A stretch of DNA of 64,000 bases from the NCBI RefSeq assembly GCF_000009765.2, contig NC_003155.5, positions 8,928,001-8,992,000 of the forward strand, in the 5' to 3' direction. The notes beneath the pieces are model-generated. The model saw only the letters and a list, made by a program, of their open reading frames with translations, was not told the DNA's origin and did no database searches. A program made the position numbers and the translations under genes. The stretch is from Streptomyces avermitilis MA-4680 = NBRC 14893 (GTDB lineage Bacteria; Actinomycetota; Actinomycetes; Streptomycetales; Streptomycetaceae). Shown piece after piece: positions 50,610 through 60,472 of the stretch (position 1 is its first letter; the number at the start of each line of letters is the position of its first letter).

Positions 50610-53042
50610 GTGAGCGGGGTGGCGGCGGCCGCCGTGGTGATGCCTCGGGTGCCGGGGCCGCGGCATCGTGTGCTGCGGTCGGTGCCGGAGCAACCGGGTT
50701 TGGTGCCGGTGCGTGGTCCGGGTCGTCCGCTGGCTCTTGGCCGTGATGCCCGGGGCCGGCTGGGTGGTGCGGTGCGCGCGCTGCTGGAGGCGCCGGGGCT
50801 GGAGGGTGCGAAGGACCCGGTACGGCTAGCGGTGATCGTGCTGGCGGCGCGGACGCCGTCGGCGACGGGCGTGGTGGAGATCCGTACGGGTGAGCTGGGC
50901 CGGTGGCTCGGGCTGTCAACTTCCCACGTCGCCTCCGAGGTGCTCCCGGCGCTGCGCCAGTCCGGCGTGGTCTCCATCGACACGGCGGAGGGCGAGTACG
51001 GTCAGGACGACGGGCTGACCTGCCGTGTGCTGCCGATGTGGGATGCCCAGAACAAGGTTGGGCACCCGCTGTCATTGAAGAAGCCGGAGCTTGCCACCTT
51101 GCTGCGGCTGATGGAGGCCCTGATGGCGCCGGGCTGGGTGCACAGGGATGGACGGGTGACCCCGGCCGGACTGCTGGGTGCACGTGCGAGGCATGGTGCG
51201 GCGACGGACCGGTTGGCTCTGCTACTGCTAGTGCTGGAGGCGGCGGAGACCGGTCGGGTGCGGCTGTGCGGTGGCCGGGTCGAGAAGCGCTATGGGCGGC
51301 CGGTGGCGACTCTGGCACGGTTGCTGCGGTGCTCGCTGTCGCGGTCGGAGCGGGTGCTGGCGCGACTGGAGGGTTTTGGGCTGGTGGAGCGCCCGCGGCG
51401 GCAGACCGTGTCCGGGTTGCGGCAGGTGTCGCGGCTGGTAGTGCCTGCCGTGGCGGCCGCGCACGCTGAAGGACGCGCTGCATCCGGGAGCGGCGGCCGC
51501 CAGGGAAGCACTGATGCTACTAGTGCCGATGTTGCAGACCCCGCAGGTACGGCATGGCGTGGTAAGGACTCCCTGCTGCCGGAAAAGCAGCAAGTCAAGG
51601 GCTCACTCGAGTGCTGCGGCGCCGATGGGGGAGACCTCGCGCCTACGGCATCCCTTCACACTGATCACTCTTCTGTGTTTACTCCCGGTGGTTCTGCTGA
51701 GCTCTCTGGTGGGTTTTCCGGCGAAGGCCGTGGTGAGGACCCTGGTCGGCCGGATCACGTCTGCGCGCACGAGGACCGGGCCCCGGAAGCTGTCGTCGCT
51801 GATCAGCTGCAGCTGATCGACGGCAAAGGCGGCCCGCTGCACGGGGAAAAGCAGTCCAAGTCCCCGGATGGTGCAGGGTGGTCGGCGGCTCGCACTGCTG
51901 GCCCTTCTCGGCTGACGGTTGTGGACGATGGCCGCGGGCTGCAGCAGGGGCGGGGGGTAGCTGACCTCCCGGATCTTGGTCTGCGGGCCGGGCTGGCCCC
52001 GATCGCGGATCTGTGGGCCCGGCTTAGCCGCGGGCAGCAGGCCGTCACCCGCCGGGCTGCCCTGCAGTCGCTGGAGGCGTTGTCCGGGATCGTCGACGAA
52101 CAGGTAGCGCCGCAGCTGCTGGCCGGCCGTCTCGCCGACCGGCTGGCGGAAGTCGGCGGCGAGGCCCTGGTGCGCGAGCCCATGGGCTGGCTGCTCGGCC
52201 GGGGCCTGGTCCAGCGCCCTGCCTGCCCGGACCTGAGGTGCGACGACGGCATCCGCCTGGACACCGGCGCTGACTGCCCGACCTGCGAGAATATCGTCCA
52301 TATCCGGCGCACGCTGCGGACCCGAGTCTCGGCCCGGGTGGAGGCCGAGATGCCGCACAGCGACTCCGCCACGCGCCGGGCCGAGCTTGAGCGCCGCCTG
52401 CGCGAGGAGACCGCCATAGAGGAGCAGCGGGCGCAGATCCGTCGGGCCCGGGCCTCGCGTGAGGCCGAGCAGCGTCAGCAGGCGATCGAGCGGCGCCGCG
52501 CTCTCGAGGAGGAGGCGGATCTGGCTCGCAGGCAGGCCTCGTGCGCGGACTGCGGTCTGCCCGAGTGCGCAGGCCTGTGCCCGGCGTGCTCCTACCGGCG
52601 GCGTACCGAGGAACTGGTGCGGGAGGCCGTCGACCTGGCCGTCGCCGTGCGGGCCGATCTGTCGGACGCGGCCGCGGTCGCCGAGCTCACCCAGCGGTGC
52701 GAAACGGACACCCGCGCCCTGTTGGCGTCGGCGTGCGAGCGGGCCTGCGGTCCGGACGCCGATCCGGCTCTGGTCGCGTTCTACGCGCCGCAGGTGGCGC
52801 AACAGATCCGGGACGAACGGCGCGCGGCGGCGCTGCGCCGGCTGCTGGGGGCGGAGGATGTGGTGGTCGAGGCCGACGCCGCGTATGAGGCGTGCCTGCG
52901 GCACCGCGGCCGCGGTGCGGAAGAGGCTGCAGACGCGGCGGGCCGCCGTACCGTCGAGTTCCTCCTTCGCTGGCGCTTGGGCGAACTGCACGCTGTCCGC
53001 CTGCGGCCGGCCGCAGGCGGGGTGTCGGTTGACGCGGCGTAA
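50610..53042 (+). CDS. Large HTH protein with coiled coil and zinc-type cysteines
   Basis: The start is uncertain (GTG 50610 chosen); 810 aa. The N-terminal winged-helix region (about 55-145) has VVEIRTGELGRWLGLSTSHV. A second HTH is about 220-275 (YGRPVATLARLLRCSLSRSE). A Gly/Ser/Asp-rich linker (about 290-440) leads to a long Arg/Glu coiled coil with CxxC groups (DCPTCENI, SCADCGLPECAGLCPACSYR). It looks like a plasmid-type replication or partition protein, but I do not recognise the family. It lies next to the CRISPR array. Confidence 0.65.
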   Translation: MSGVAAAAVVMPRVPGPRHRVLRSVPEQPGLVPVRGPGRPLALGRDARGRLGGAVRALLEAPGLEGAKDPVRLAVIVLAARTPSATGVVEIRTGELGRWLGLSTSHVASEVLPALRQSGVVSIDTAEGEYGQDDGLTCRVLPMWDAQNKVGHPLSLKKPELATLLRLMEALMAPGWVHRDGRVTPAGLLGARARHGAATDRLALLLLVLEAAETGRVRLCGGRVEKRYGRPVATLARLLRCSLSRSERVLARLEGFGLVERPRRQTVSGLRQVSRLVVPAVAAAHAEGRAASGSGGRQGSTDATSADVADPAGTAWRGKDSLLPEKQQVKGSLECCGADGGDLAPTASLHTDHSSVFTPGGSAELSGGFSGEGRGEDPGRPDHVCAHEDRAPEAVVADQLQLIDGKGGPLHGEKQSKSPDGAGWSAARTAGPSRLTVVDDGRGLQQGRGVADLPDLGLRAGLAPIADLWARLSRGQQAVTRRAALQSLEALSGIVDEQVAPQLLAGRLADRLAEVGGEALVREPMGWLLGRGLVQRPACPDLRCDDGIRLDTGADCPTCENIVHIRRTLRTRVSARVEAEMPHSDSATRRAELERRLREETAIEEQRAQIRRARASREAEQRQQAIERRRALEEEADLARRQASCADCGLPECAGLCPACSYRRRTEELVREAVDLAVAVRADLSDAAAVAELTQRCETDTRALLASACERACGPDADPALVAFYAPQVAQQIRDERRAAALRRLLGAEDVVVEADAAYEACLRHRGRGAEEAADAAGRRTVEFLLRWRLGELHAVRLRPAAGGVSVDAA

Positions 53043-53246
53043 GCGAGGTCGCTACGTCGATGTCCGACGCCACTAGAGGCATCAACTGCCTTGCAACTTG
53101 GGCAGATGAGCGCATGACCTTCGAGTGGAGGACACCGCCAGGCAGCGGCATGAGGACTGCCAGCCCGGCCGATGGCGTCCCTGGCGGAGCTGCCCCTGTG
53201 GGCGCGGGGACGACTTGCCGCGGATCTCTTCGGCGCCCTTGGCCAT

Positions 53247-55654
53247 CGAACTACCCCCGCTCGCGCGGAGAGCACGCCCGCTTCCCGCCCTCGCTGATCG
53301 GGAAGCACGACCAACTTCCGCTTGCGCGGAGAGCACGGCCGGCCGAACGAAGAAGCCACGGCGCGGCGCGATCCACCTCCGCTCGCGCGGAGAGCACACC
53401 CTGAGTTCGGTGTCGACTGGCACGCACTACGACCCACCTCTGCTCGCGCGGAGAGCACGCGGCTCAGGGCGGGGCCTGGAGGCGGGACTACGACCCACCT
53501 CCGCTCGCGCGGAGAGCACGAAGTGAGCTTCCGGTTCGTGGTGGTGACGGCCGACCCACCTCCGCTCGCGCGGAGAGCACCATGGCGAAGTCGGCGCCTT
53601 CGGCTTCCTCGGCGACCCACCTCCGCTCGCGCGGAGAGAACAACGGGTCGCGCCGCAACTGCTGGCCGACCGTCGACCCACCTCCGCTCGCGCGGAGAGA
53701 ACTGGACCTCACCGCGCTGGATCCAGGGGAACGGCGACCCACCTCCGCTCGCGCGGAGAGAACCTCATCCTCGGCATCGACGAGAGCATCACCCACGACC
53801 CACCTCCGCTCGCGCGGAGAGAACTTCGTCGCTGTCAGCTCTGCCCGCAGCTCCGTCGACCCACCTCCGCTCGCGCGGAGAGAACCTTCTCGTCTTGCAG
53901 GAACGCCAGCGCGCCGGCGACCCACCTCCGCTCGCGCGGAGAGAACTGCGGCACCGAGACCTCGAAGCCGTCGGCGAGCGACCCACCTCCGCTCGCGCGG
54001 AGAGAACTGGCCGTTGTCGTCCCTGGAGACGGAGCCCCACGACCCACCTCCGCTCGCGCGGAGAGAACGACCGCTTCCTCGTCGAGCAAGCCGTCCTGCA
54101 CGACCCACCTCCGCTCGCGCGGAGAGAACGGGGTGTCCGGCCGCACGAGAAGCTGGTGCGTCGACCCACCTCCGCTCGCGCGGAGAGAACTACTGGCACC
54201 AGAGCCTCGGCCGGAACCCGAACGACCCACCTCCGCTCGCGCGGAGAGAACCCCTGGCACCTCCAGCGCATGGCCGCCCTCGACGACCCACCTCCGCTCG
54301 CGCGGAGAGAACTCCCGTTTCGGGCCCCGCCGTGTAGCTGCGAGCGACCCACCTCCGCTCGCGCGGAGAGAACACGAAGACCTCCGCACCGAAGCCGCCC
54401 GCCAACGACCCACCTCCGCTCGCGCGGAGAGAACAGCCAGTCCATGCCGAAGCCTCGCGGGTCGACCGACCCACCTCCGCTCGCGCGGAGAGAACATGGG
54501 CCGCTGCTCCGTCGAGGGCTCGCAGATCGACCCACCTCCGCTCGCGCGGAGAGAACGACAGTGAGGGCTGGCTAGACAAGAACGGGGACGACCCACCTCC
54601 GCTCGCGCGGAGAGAACAGCCAGTCCATGCCGAAGCCTCGCGGGTCGACCGACCCACCTCCGCTCGCGCGGAGAGAACGTCTCGGTAACGGGCGGAACCA
54701 ATTTCATCGACGACCCACCTCCGCTCGCGCGGAGAGAACGCCAGCCGCCACGCAAAGAAGGTCCGTGACGACGACCCACCTCCGCTCGCGCGGAGAGAAC
54801 CCCGCTTCAGCTCGCGAGGGGCTCGGACAGTGCGACCCACCTCCGCTCGCGCGGAGAGAACACCGACAGTGTGGTCTGGCCGAGACCTGAAGCCGACCCA
54901 CCTCCGCTCGCGCGGAGAGAACGGTCGACAGGCGGTAGGTGTCGACGCCGAAGCCGACCCACCTCCGCTCGCGCGGAGAGAACGCCAAGCTGGCCAGCGC
55001 CAAGGGCTTCGGTGGCGACCCACCTCCGCTCGCGCGGAGAGAACCCGACGACGGCCGAGCTCAACGCGGGCAGCGACGACCCACCTCCGCTCGCGCGGAG
55101 AGAACCATCCATCCCGTGCACGGTCCTGCCGGTGGACCGACCCACCTCCGCTCGCGCGGAGAGAACCTGTACCGGACCTAGAGCAGCAGATCGCCCAGCG
55201 ACCCACCTCCGCTCGCGCGGAGAGAACTCGATCTGCGACTGCCAGTTGGAGATGTTCAGCGACCCACCTCCGCTCGCGCGGAGAGAACGAGACGGTGACC
55301 CAGATCAGGGTGATGGCCGTCGACCCACCTCCGCTCGCGCGGAGAGAACGTTCGCGATGCCGTGGACGTTGGTGGTGTCCGCGACCCACCTCCGCTCGCG
55401 CGGAGAGAACAGGTGCTAAAGCGGTAGCATTCACGGGAGCTCCGACCCACCTCCGCTCGCGCGGAGAGAACCGATGCCCGCATTCCAGCCTGCGTAGTAC
55501 AGGCGACCCACCTCCGCTCGCGCGGAGAGAACCACCGAGCAACGCTTCTGCCAGTTACGGACCGCGACCCACCTCCGCTCGCGCGGAGAGAACGCTCACG
55601 GCCCGCTCGGCTGCTGCTGCCGCCGCGACCCACCTCCGCTCGCGCGGAGAGAAC
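53247..55654 (-). CRISPR. Type I-E CRISPR array, 40 repeats and 39 spacers
   Basis: 29-bp repeats at a constant 61-bp step, spacers 32 bp. In the sense orientation (minus strand) a repeat is GTTCT, stem CTCCGC with loop GCGA and GCGGAG, then handle GTGGGTCG, the E. coli-type I-E layout. cas2 end is only 18 bp from the first repeat. Repeats at the low-coordinate end carry a GCAC ending instead of GAAC and degrade (53247, 53308), so this is the old end. A spacer is present twice, at 54435-54466 and 54618-54649. Confidence 0.97.
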
Positions 55655-55672
55655 CCTTCCTGACCTGCGTTT

Positions 55673-55984
55673 CTACAGGGGGTTTGCCTTTTCTTTATCT
55701 TCTCGATTGAAGGCGATCAGGGTGAGGCCGTCGAATTCGACGGGGTGGCGGCGGCGGGATCCTGCAGTGCGGAGCTCGAAGCCTTGCTCGTTGTCGCTGG
55801 GGTAGGCAAGGACCGACATGCCGTCACCAGTGCATGCGGCGACCGCAGTCCATAATTCGTCGCGGACACGGGCGGACACGGTTCCGATGTACAGCTCTGG
55901 GGTGGCTTCCAACAACCAGCGTGTGAGTGCTCCGCGGAGGTGGTCGGGGACGGCGGTGGCGGAGAGCACGATCATTGAGGCCAC
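55673..55984 (-). CDS. cas2: Cas2e
   Basis: A 103-aa protein with ferredoxin-like pattern SMIVLSATAVPDHLRGALTR, the Trp/Arg region RDELWTAVAACTGDG and FELRTAGSRRR. It forms the Cas1-Cas2 integration complex for new spacers. It follows cas1 by 25 bp and is the last cas gene before the array. Confidence 0.95.
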   Translation of the reverse strand: MASMIVLSATAVPDHLRGALTRWLLEATPELYIGTVSARVRDELWTAVAACTGDGMSVLAYPSDNEQGFELRTAGSRRRHPVEFDGLTLIAFNREDKEKANPL

Positions 55985-56009
55985 TGAGTGTGTTCCCTCT
56001 TCTGTGTGG

Positions 56010-57005
56010 TCATGTATCCGTCCCGTGGTTCATGCCACCGGGGACTGGTCCGGAAATGGGGTCCCATAGATCGACGAGCTGTTCTTCCGGATCGGGGATG
56101 TCGTAGGCGGAGCCGAGGCCGAGGAGCTCCTGGATGTCGCCGACGATGCGCGGGAGGAGTTTGAACAGACGTAGTCCGTCGCGAAAGGAGCGCCGGGCTT
56201 CGGCTTCGGGGTTCGTGGAGGCGTGGAGGGAAAACGCGAGGGGGATTGTCAGGTCGGCCTTGTACAGGTCGGCGATGTCGTAGACAAAAGCCTGTTGGTT
56301 GCCGTTGTGGACGAAGCCAAGGGCGGCGGAGCAGCCGAGGGCAAGGATGGCGGCGTGCACGATGCCGTAGAGGCATGTGTTGGCGGCGGAGAGGGCGAGA
56401 TTGACTGGGTCTTGGGTGTCCCAGGAGGCCGGGTCGTAGGCGCGACGGAAGCGGCCGATCTTGTACTGCTGCGCGAGCACGCGGTAATGCGCTTTGACGT
56501 GTTGGCCTTCGAACCCGCGCAGTTGGGCGAGTGTAGTGCCGGGCGGGACGGTGGCCTCGCCGAAGCGTTTCTCGTACATGGCGGTGGCGACGGCGAGTCG
56601 TCGGGTGTCGTCTGCCCAGGCACGGGTTTGGCGTTCGAGCCACGTCGTGGTGAGGGAGTCGGGAAGGGCGGCTGCGTAGCAGCGGACTCCGCCGGCACCG
56701 GTGATCAGGACGGTCGTGCCGTGGCGGGCGAAGGTGGCCAGGGCGCGGGCGGTGATGGATGTACCCGGGCCGAGCAGGACGCAGCCGAGCGCGGCGGTGG
56801 GCACATAGACCTTCTCAGTGCCCCGGCGCTCGCTGGTTACTTCCGCGCAGACTCCGGTGTCGTCCTGGTGGATACGGACGATGTCCAGGTAGAGGAAGGA
56901 CAGCGAATCGGCGATGCGCGGCAGCATGGCGACGGTAGGGGAGGCGAGTTTGCGCCGGGCGCGGGTGGGGTTGGGCTGTGCTCCTGGTGTGGCTGCAGTG
57001 TTCAC
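56010..57005 (-). CDS. cas1: Cas1e integrase
   Basis: GTG 57005 overlaps the cas6e stop by 4 bp; 331 aa, with the family core starting LPRIADSLSFLYLDIVRIHQ. The longer frame upstream is cas6e shadow. Active-site region: Glu in YEKRFGEATVP, His in ALGFVHNGNQQAFVYDIAD and the acidic end. It catalyses spacer integration with Cas2. Confidence 0.95.
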   Translation of the reverse strand: MNTAATPGAQPNPTRARRKLASPTVAMLPRIADSLSFLYLDIVRIHQDDTGVCAEVTSERRGTEKVYVPTAALGCVLLGPGTSITARALATFARHGTTVLITGAGGVRCYAAALPDSLTTTWLERQTRAWADDTRRLAVATAMYEKRFGEATVPPGTTLAQLRGFEGQHVKAHYRVLAQQYKIGRFRRAYDPASWDTQDPVNLALSAANTCLYGIVHAAILALGCSAALGFVHNGNQQAFVYDIADLYKADLTIPLAFSLHASTNPEAEARRSFRDGLRLFKLLPRIVGDIQELLGLGSAYDIPDPEEQLVDLWDPISGPVPGGMNHGTDT

Positions 57006-57670
57006 TGGGCCTCGCGTGTGGGGGCGATGCTGAGGAGACCGCAGCCGTAGGCCTTTCCGCGGCCGATGCCTTCGGTGATCTTCTGGCGGAGCAGGTCGGG
57101 GTCGGTGATGGTGGCGGAGCCGTCGAAGCGGATGCGGTTGTGGCGGATGCGCTGTTTGTCGCCGTTGCCGGCTCGTACGCCTTGGGCGGCGTCGAGGGGG
57201 TGGGGGTGGAGGGCGAGGGGTTTGAGTCCGGCGGCGTCGGCTTGGCGGGTCCACCATTCGTCGGCGGCGGCGCCGTTGAGGGGGACGACGGCGGGGAGGT
57301 TGTAGAGGGCGCGGGTGTTGGCGCCGGGTTTGCGGACGGGGCTTGCGGTGCAGCGGTAGCGGATGGTCAGGCCGGGTTTGAGGGCGTCCAGGAGGGGGTC
57401 CAGGGGGCGGGTGATGGCTTGGCCGTAGCCGTCGGGGAGGCGGGTGAGGTCGGGTTCGTGGGCGCTCTGCAGCAGGATGTGCGCCCCGGCTGGGGTGTCC
57501 TCGATGCGGAAGAGCACGCCGAAGCGGGCGCGCGGGTCGGGTCCGGCGTCGCAGGGGTAGAGCGACATGAGGCGGCGGTGCAGTCCCATGGCTGAGTCGT
57601 TGCCGCCGAGGTCACGTCGGGCGTCTCGGGAGCGCGGGTCGGGGACGATGCGGGTCAGCCAGACGCTCAA
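57002..57670 (-). CDS. cas6e: Cas6e (Cse3) crRNA endonuclease
   Basis: TTG 57670 overlaps the cas5e stop (TTGA), 222 aa: SVWLTRIVPDPRSRDARRDL, then GLHRRLMSLYP, with catalytic His likely in that segment. C-terminal glycine-rich loop GIGRGKAYGCGLLSIAP is the RNA-binding G-loop. It cleaves repeats 3' of the stem. TTG is rare; it is set by the overlap. Confidence 0.93.
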   Translation of the reverse strand: MSVWLTRIVPDPRSRDARRDLGGNDSAMGLHRRLMSLYPCDAGPDPRARFGVLFRIEDTPAGAHILLQSAHEPDLTRLPDGYGQAITRPLDPLLDALKPGLTIRYRCTASPVRKPGANTRALYNLPAVVPLNGAAADEWWTRQADAAGLKPLALHPHPLDAAQGVRAGNGDKQRIRHNRIRFDGSATITDPDLLRQKITEGIGRGKAYGCGLLSIAPTREAQ

Positions 57671-58503
57671 CGGTGGCTCCCTTCTGGGTGGTTGAGATGC
57701 TCGTGCAGGTAGGTGGCGAGGCTGGTGAGGTGGTCTGTGCCCAGCCCGGTGAACTGGTCGGCGGGCAGGTGGAGGGTGCGTCGGTACAGCGGGCGGGCTC
57801 GGTAGGCGCGCTGGCGTGGGTGGAAGTTCAGGGGCTGGTCGTTGACCTCGCCGGAGGGGTGGCTGCCGGTCTCCGCGTCCGGTGGGCAGGTGTCCTCTGG
57901 CGTGGGCAGGTGGTCCAGGGGGTGGTCGGAGAGGAACTCGATGCCGTGTGGGCCGTGTTGGGGCGGTGGTGCGGCGATCGGCAGGTGGACGAGGTGGTGG
58001 AGGGCGTCGTCGAAGCGGCCGAGCAGGAGGGGGCCTTCGGGTGGGCAGGAGCGTCGGCCCAGGTAGGGCGGCCACTGCGGAGAGCTGAGGGCTGTGGCGG
58101 TGCGGGTGAGCAGGCCGGTGTTGTCGGGGATGGCGGTGAGGGCGATGGTGAAGACGGCGTCGGCGAGGTAGGTGCGGTGGGTGAGGAGGGTGGTGGTGTC
58201 GCCGCTGCGTTTCTTGCCCTCGGCGGTGGTGACGGTGGCTTTTGGGGGCAGGCCGCCGCCGACGGTGTGCAGGTCGCGCAGGAGCACGCCGGGACGGTCG
58301 GCGCGGACGGTGAGTGACAGCCGGGCCAGGTCGTCGATGTTCTCCCCGCGGCGGCGCCCGAGCGCGGCGGCGAGCAGGCCGATGACGCCGGAACGGGTGG
58401 GGAAGCGGGCGGTGTCGCGTTCGTTGAAGTGGCTGCGCTCGCCCCAGGACTGCAGTGGCCCGCTCAGCCGCAGCAGCAGTCCGGCCTTGGTGGTGTCGCT
58501 CAC
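57667..58503 (-). CDS. cas5e: Cas5e (CasD)
   Basis: A 278-aa protein: LLLRLSGPLQSWGERSHFNE and DTARFPTRSGVIGLLAAALG are family hallmarks. It caps the 5' handle of crRNA in Cascade. Overlaps both neighbours by 4 bp. Confidence 0.95.
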   Translation of the reverse strand: MSDTTKAGLLLRLSGPLQSWGERSHFNERDTARFPTRSGVIGLLAAALGRRRGENIDDLARLSLTVRADRPGVLLRDLHTVGGGLPPKATVTTAEGKKRSGDTTTLLTHRTYLADAVFTIALTAIPDNTGLLTRTATALSSPQWPPYLGRRSCPPEGPLLLGRFDDALHHLVHLPIAAPPPQHGPHGIEFLSDHPLDHLPTPEDTCPPDAETGSHPSGEVNDQPLNFHPRQRAYRARPLYRRTLHLPADQFTGLGTDHLTSLATYLHEHLNHPEGSHR

Positions 58504-59678
58504 GCGTTCGCCTCGGCGGTGTGGGTGAGGGCGGTGTCCAGGGCGGTGGTGATCAGGTCGTCGAAGGAGTCGCGGCGCTCGCCGAGTCCGGTGAGGTCCT
58601 TGGTCTCCAGGCTGGCCCAGCCGGAGGTGAGGATGCCGGTTGTGCCCAGGAGCGTGTTGGCGGCCTGGGCGTAGGCGGCGAGCTGGGTGCGGGAGACGTC
58701 GGCGAAGCCGCCCTGGGGGCTGGCCTGGACGGGCTTTTCGAAGGCGGCTGCGTAGGAGAGGGGCCGGTCGGTGCGGACGGAAAGGTGGACCAGGTCGGGG
58801 ATGGTGTGCGGGGCGGTGGAGTTCTTCTTGGCCTGGGGGAGCGAGGTGATGAAGGAGGCCAGGAATACGGTGGTCAGCTCCCGTGCGGCCTGCGGGTCGT
58901 CGCCGATGTTGGCGACCAGGTTGCGCAGGTCGAGGGTGGCGTAGCGGTAGAAGGTGCCGGCGCTGAACTCGGCGTGGCCCATGTGGCCGCTGCCGGTGGC
59001 GTCGTTCCAGACGGCGGTGACGTCGTCCACGGCGGAGAAGTAGTCGAGTTCGACGTCGGTCTCGTGAGTGGTCAGGGCGTGTGCGACCTGGACGGCGCCG
59101 TCCACGCCCGCGTCGTTGATTTCGGCGAGCATCCGCCCGAAGAGGTTGATGACGCCGTTGCGGGAGCGCAGCACGGCCTCCACCGTGCTGACAGGGAGGA
59201 TGCTCTTGTCCGCGGGCTTCTTGATGTCCTTGGCCTGCTGAAGTTCTTCACGGTGCTGTTCGGCGAGGTCGGCCAGCTCGGCGACTGCGGCCTCCGGCAC
59301 GTACACCATGGCGTTGGTGAGCACCTTGTTGGGGACGGTCTGCTTGGCGTCGCCGGAGGATTTGGCGAGTTCGAACTTGATGCCGCTGGCCGCCGCGGTG
59401 TGGCCGCCGGCGCGCTGGGCTAGCTCGGCGGGCCAGCCGCGCTGTTCCAGTTCGCGGGTGACGCGTTCGCCGATGCGGCGGGTTCGCAGCGCGGCCTGTC
59501 CGATGCGGTCTTCGAAGACGGATCGGATGGCACGTTTCCAGGACTGGCTGCTGACACGGGTGCGCAGGGTGTTGCCGTACTGGACGGTCTTCACGGAGTT
59601 GGTGTCGTCCCGGTTGAGGTTGGCGAAGGGGACGGACTGCAGGACGTGGATGTCGATGAAGCGGGCCGGAGTGAGCAC
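58500..59678 (-). CDS. cas7e: Cas7e (CasC) backbone subunit
   Basis: GTG 59678; 392 aa: FIDIHVLQSVPFANLNRDD, a helix RVSSQSWKRAIRS and C-terminal YAAAFEKPV. It forms the hexameric Cascade backbone on the crRNA spacer. Confidence 0.95.
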   Translation of the reverse strand: MLTPARFIDIHVLQSVPFANLNRDDTNSVKTVQYGNTLRTRVSSQSWKRAIRSVFEDRIGQAALRTRRIGERVTRELEQRGWPAELAQRAGGHTAAASGIKFELAKSSGDAKQTVPNKVLTNAMVYVPEAAVAELADLAEQHREELQQAKDIKKPADKSILPVSTVEAVLRSRNGVINLFGRMLAEINDAGVDGAVQVAHALTTHETDVELDYFSAVDDVTAVWNDATGSGHMGHAEFSAGTFYRYATLDLRNLVANIGDDPQAARELTTVFLASFITSLPQAKKNSTAPHTIPDLVHLSVRTDRPLSYAAAFEKPVQASPQGGFADVSRTQLAAYAQAANTLLGTTGILTSGWASLETKDLTGLGERRDSFDDLITTALDTALTHTAEANA

Positions 59679-59743
59679 AGGGGTGCCTCTTTCCTTTGGT
59701 GGGTGGATGTACGGATGCGGGCTGACGTGATCGCCGGGTGCCG

Positions 59744-60430
59744 TCAGGCGCTGGTGCTGGGGTGTTCGGTCTCGTCCTGGTCGGCGCGGTCGGCCTGCTC
59801 GTGGAGGGTCTGGCTGCGCTGGCGGTAGTAGTCCTGCAGCCAGCGCCGGGAGATCCGCCCGGAGTGGAGGGGCCAGGCGATCAGGTCGGCCAGCAGCTGG
59901 GCCCAGTCGATGGGAACGCCCAGCTCGCGCAGGTAGCCGACGGCGGCGGGCAGGTGGCGGTGCAGGCCGTTGGCGCTCTGCCGGGTCAGCAGATTCAGCC
60001 GGGACTCGGCGGTGGACTCCCGCATCTCCCGCTCCCGGCCGGGGCTTGCGGTCACGGCGAGTGCGAAGGCCAGGCCGAGGCTGGTGCCGTAGGGGGGAGC
60101 GGGTGCCGGCTGCGGACTCTGCGAGGCCCCGTCCGCTTCCAGTGCGGCCTCGGGGCTGGTGTGGGTGGTGCGGGGCTGCGCGGCGATCATCGCCGCGACG
60201 GCGTAGTAGGCCCGCTGCTCGGACTCAGGTGCCTGCCTGTCATGGGGGAGCCAGGGGGCGACGAAGCGGTGCATGCGGGGCACGTCGTCGAGGGTGCGGC
60301 GCAGTCCGCTGCGCAGTGCGGTGCGGGCGCCGGGATCGTCCCGGCAGATCTGCTCGATCCAGCAGGTGTAGGCGACGAGGCGCTGGCGCCGGGCGGTAGT
60401 TGGATTCTCGGTGACGCTCTGGGTGGTCAT
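59744..60430 (-). CDS. cse2: Cse2 (CasB) small subunit
   Basis: A 228-aa helical protein with the family signatures RLVAYTCWIEQICRDDPGAR and ESRLNLLTRQSANGLHRHLP. Dimeric belly subunit of type I-E Cascade. The gene is separated from cas7e by 65 bp. Confidence 0.94.
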   Translation of the reverse strand: MTTQSVTENPTTARRQRLVAYTCWIEQICRDDPGARTALRSGLRRTLDDVPRMHRFVAPWLPHDRQAPESEQRAYYAVAAMIAAQPRTTHTSPEAALEADGASQSPQPAPAPPYGTSLGLAFALAVTASPGREREMRESTAESRLNLLTRQSANGLHRHLPAAVGYLRELGVPIDWAQLLADLIAWPLHSGRISRRWLQDYYRQRSQTLHEQADRADQDETEHPSTSA

Positions 60431-60472
60431 TCATAACCTTCCTCGGACAGGTGGTGGGCGGGTCGGGACGGG

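Noticed and set aside
29419..53246. Integrase, excisionase, tRNA attachment site or replication origin for the conjugative element
   Set aside because: Looked for and not found by eye; the element limits beyond the IS630 border cannot be placed from this window.
53322..55663. Long open frames across the CRISPR array on both strands (for example 53322-54575 plus, 54190-55542 minus)
   Set aside because: They are produced by the 61-bp repeat period and encode only repeated STSARAER- or LRASGGGS-type peptides; no ribosome site or family.
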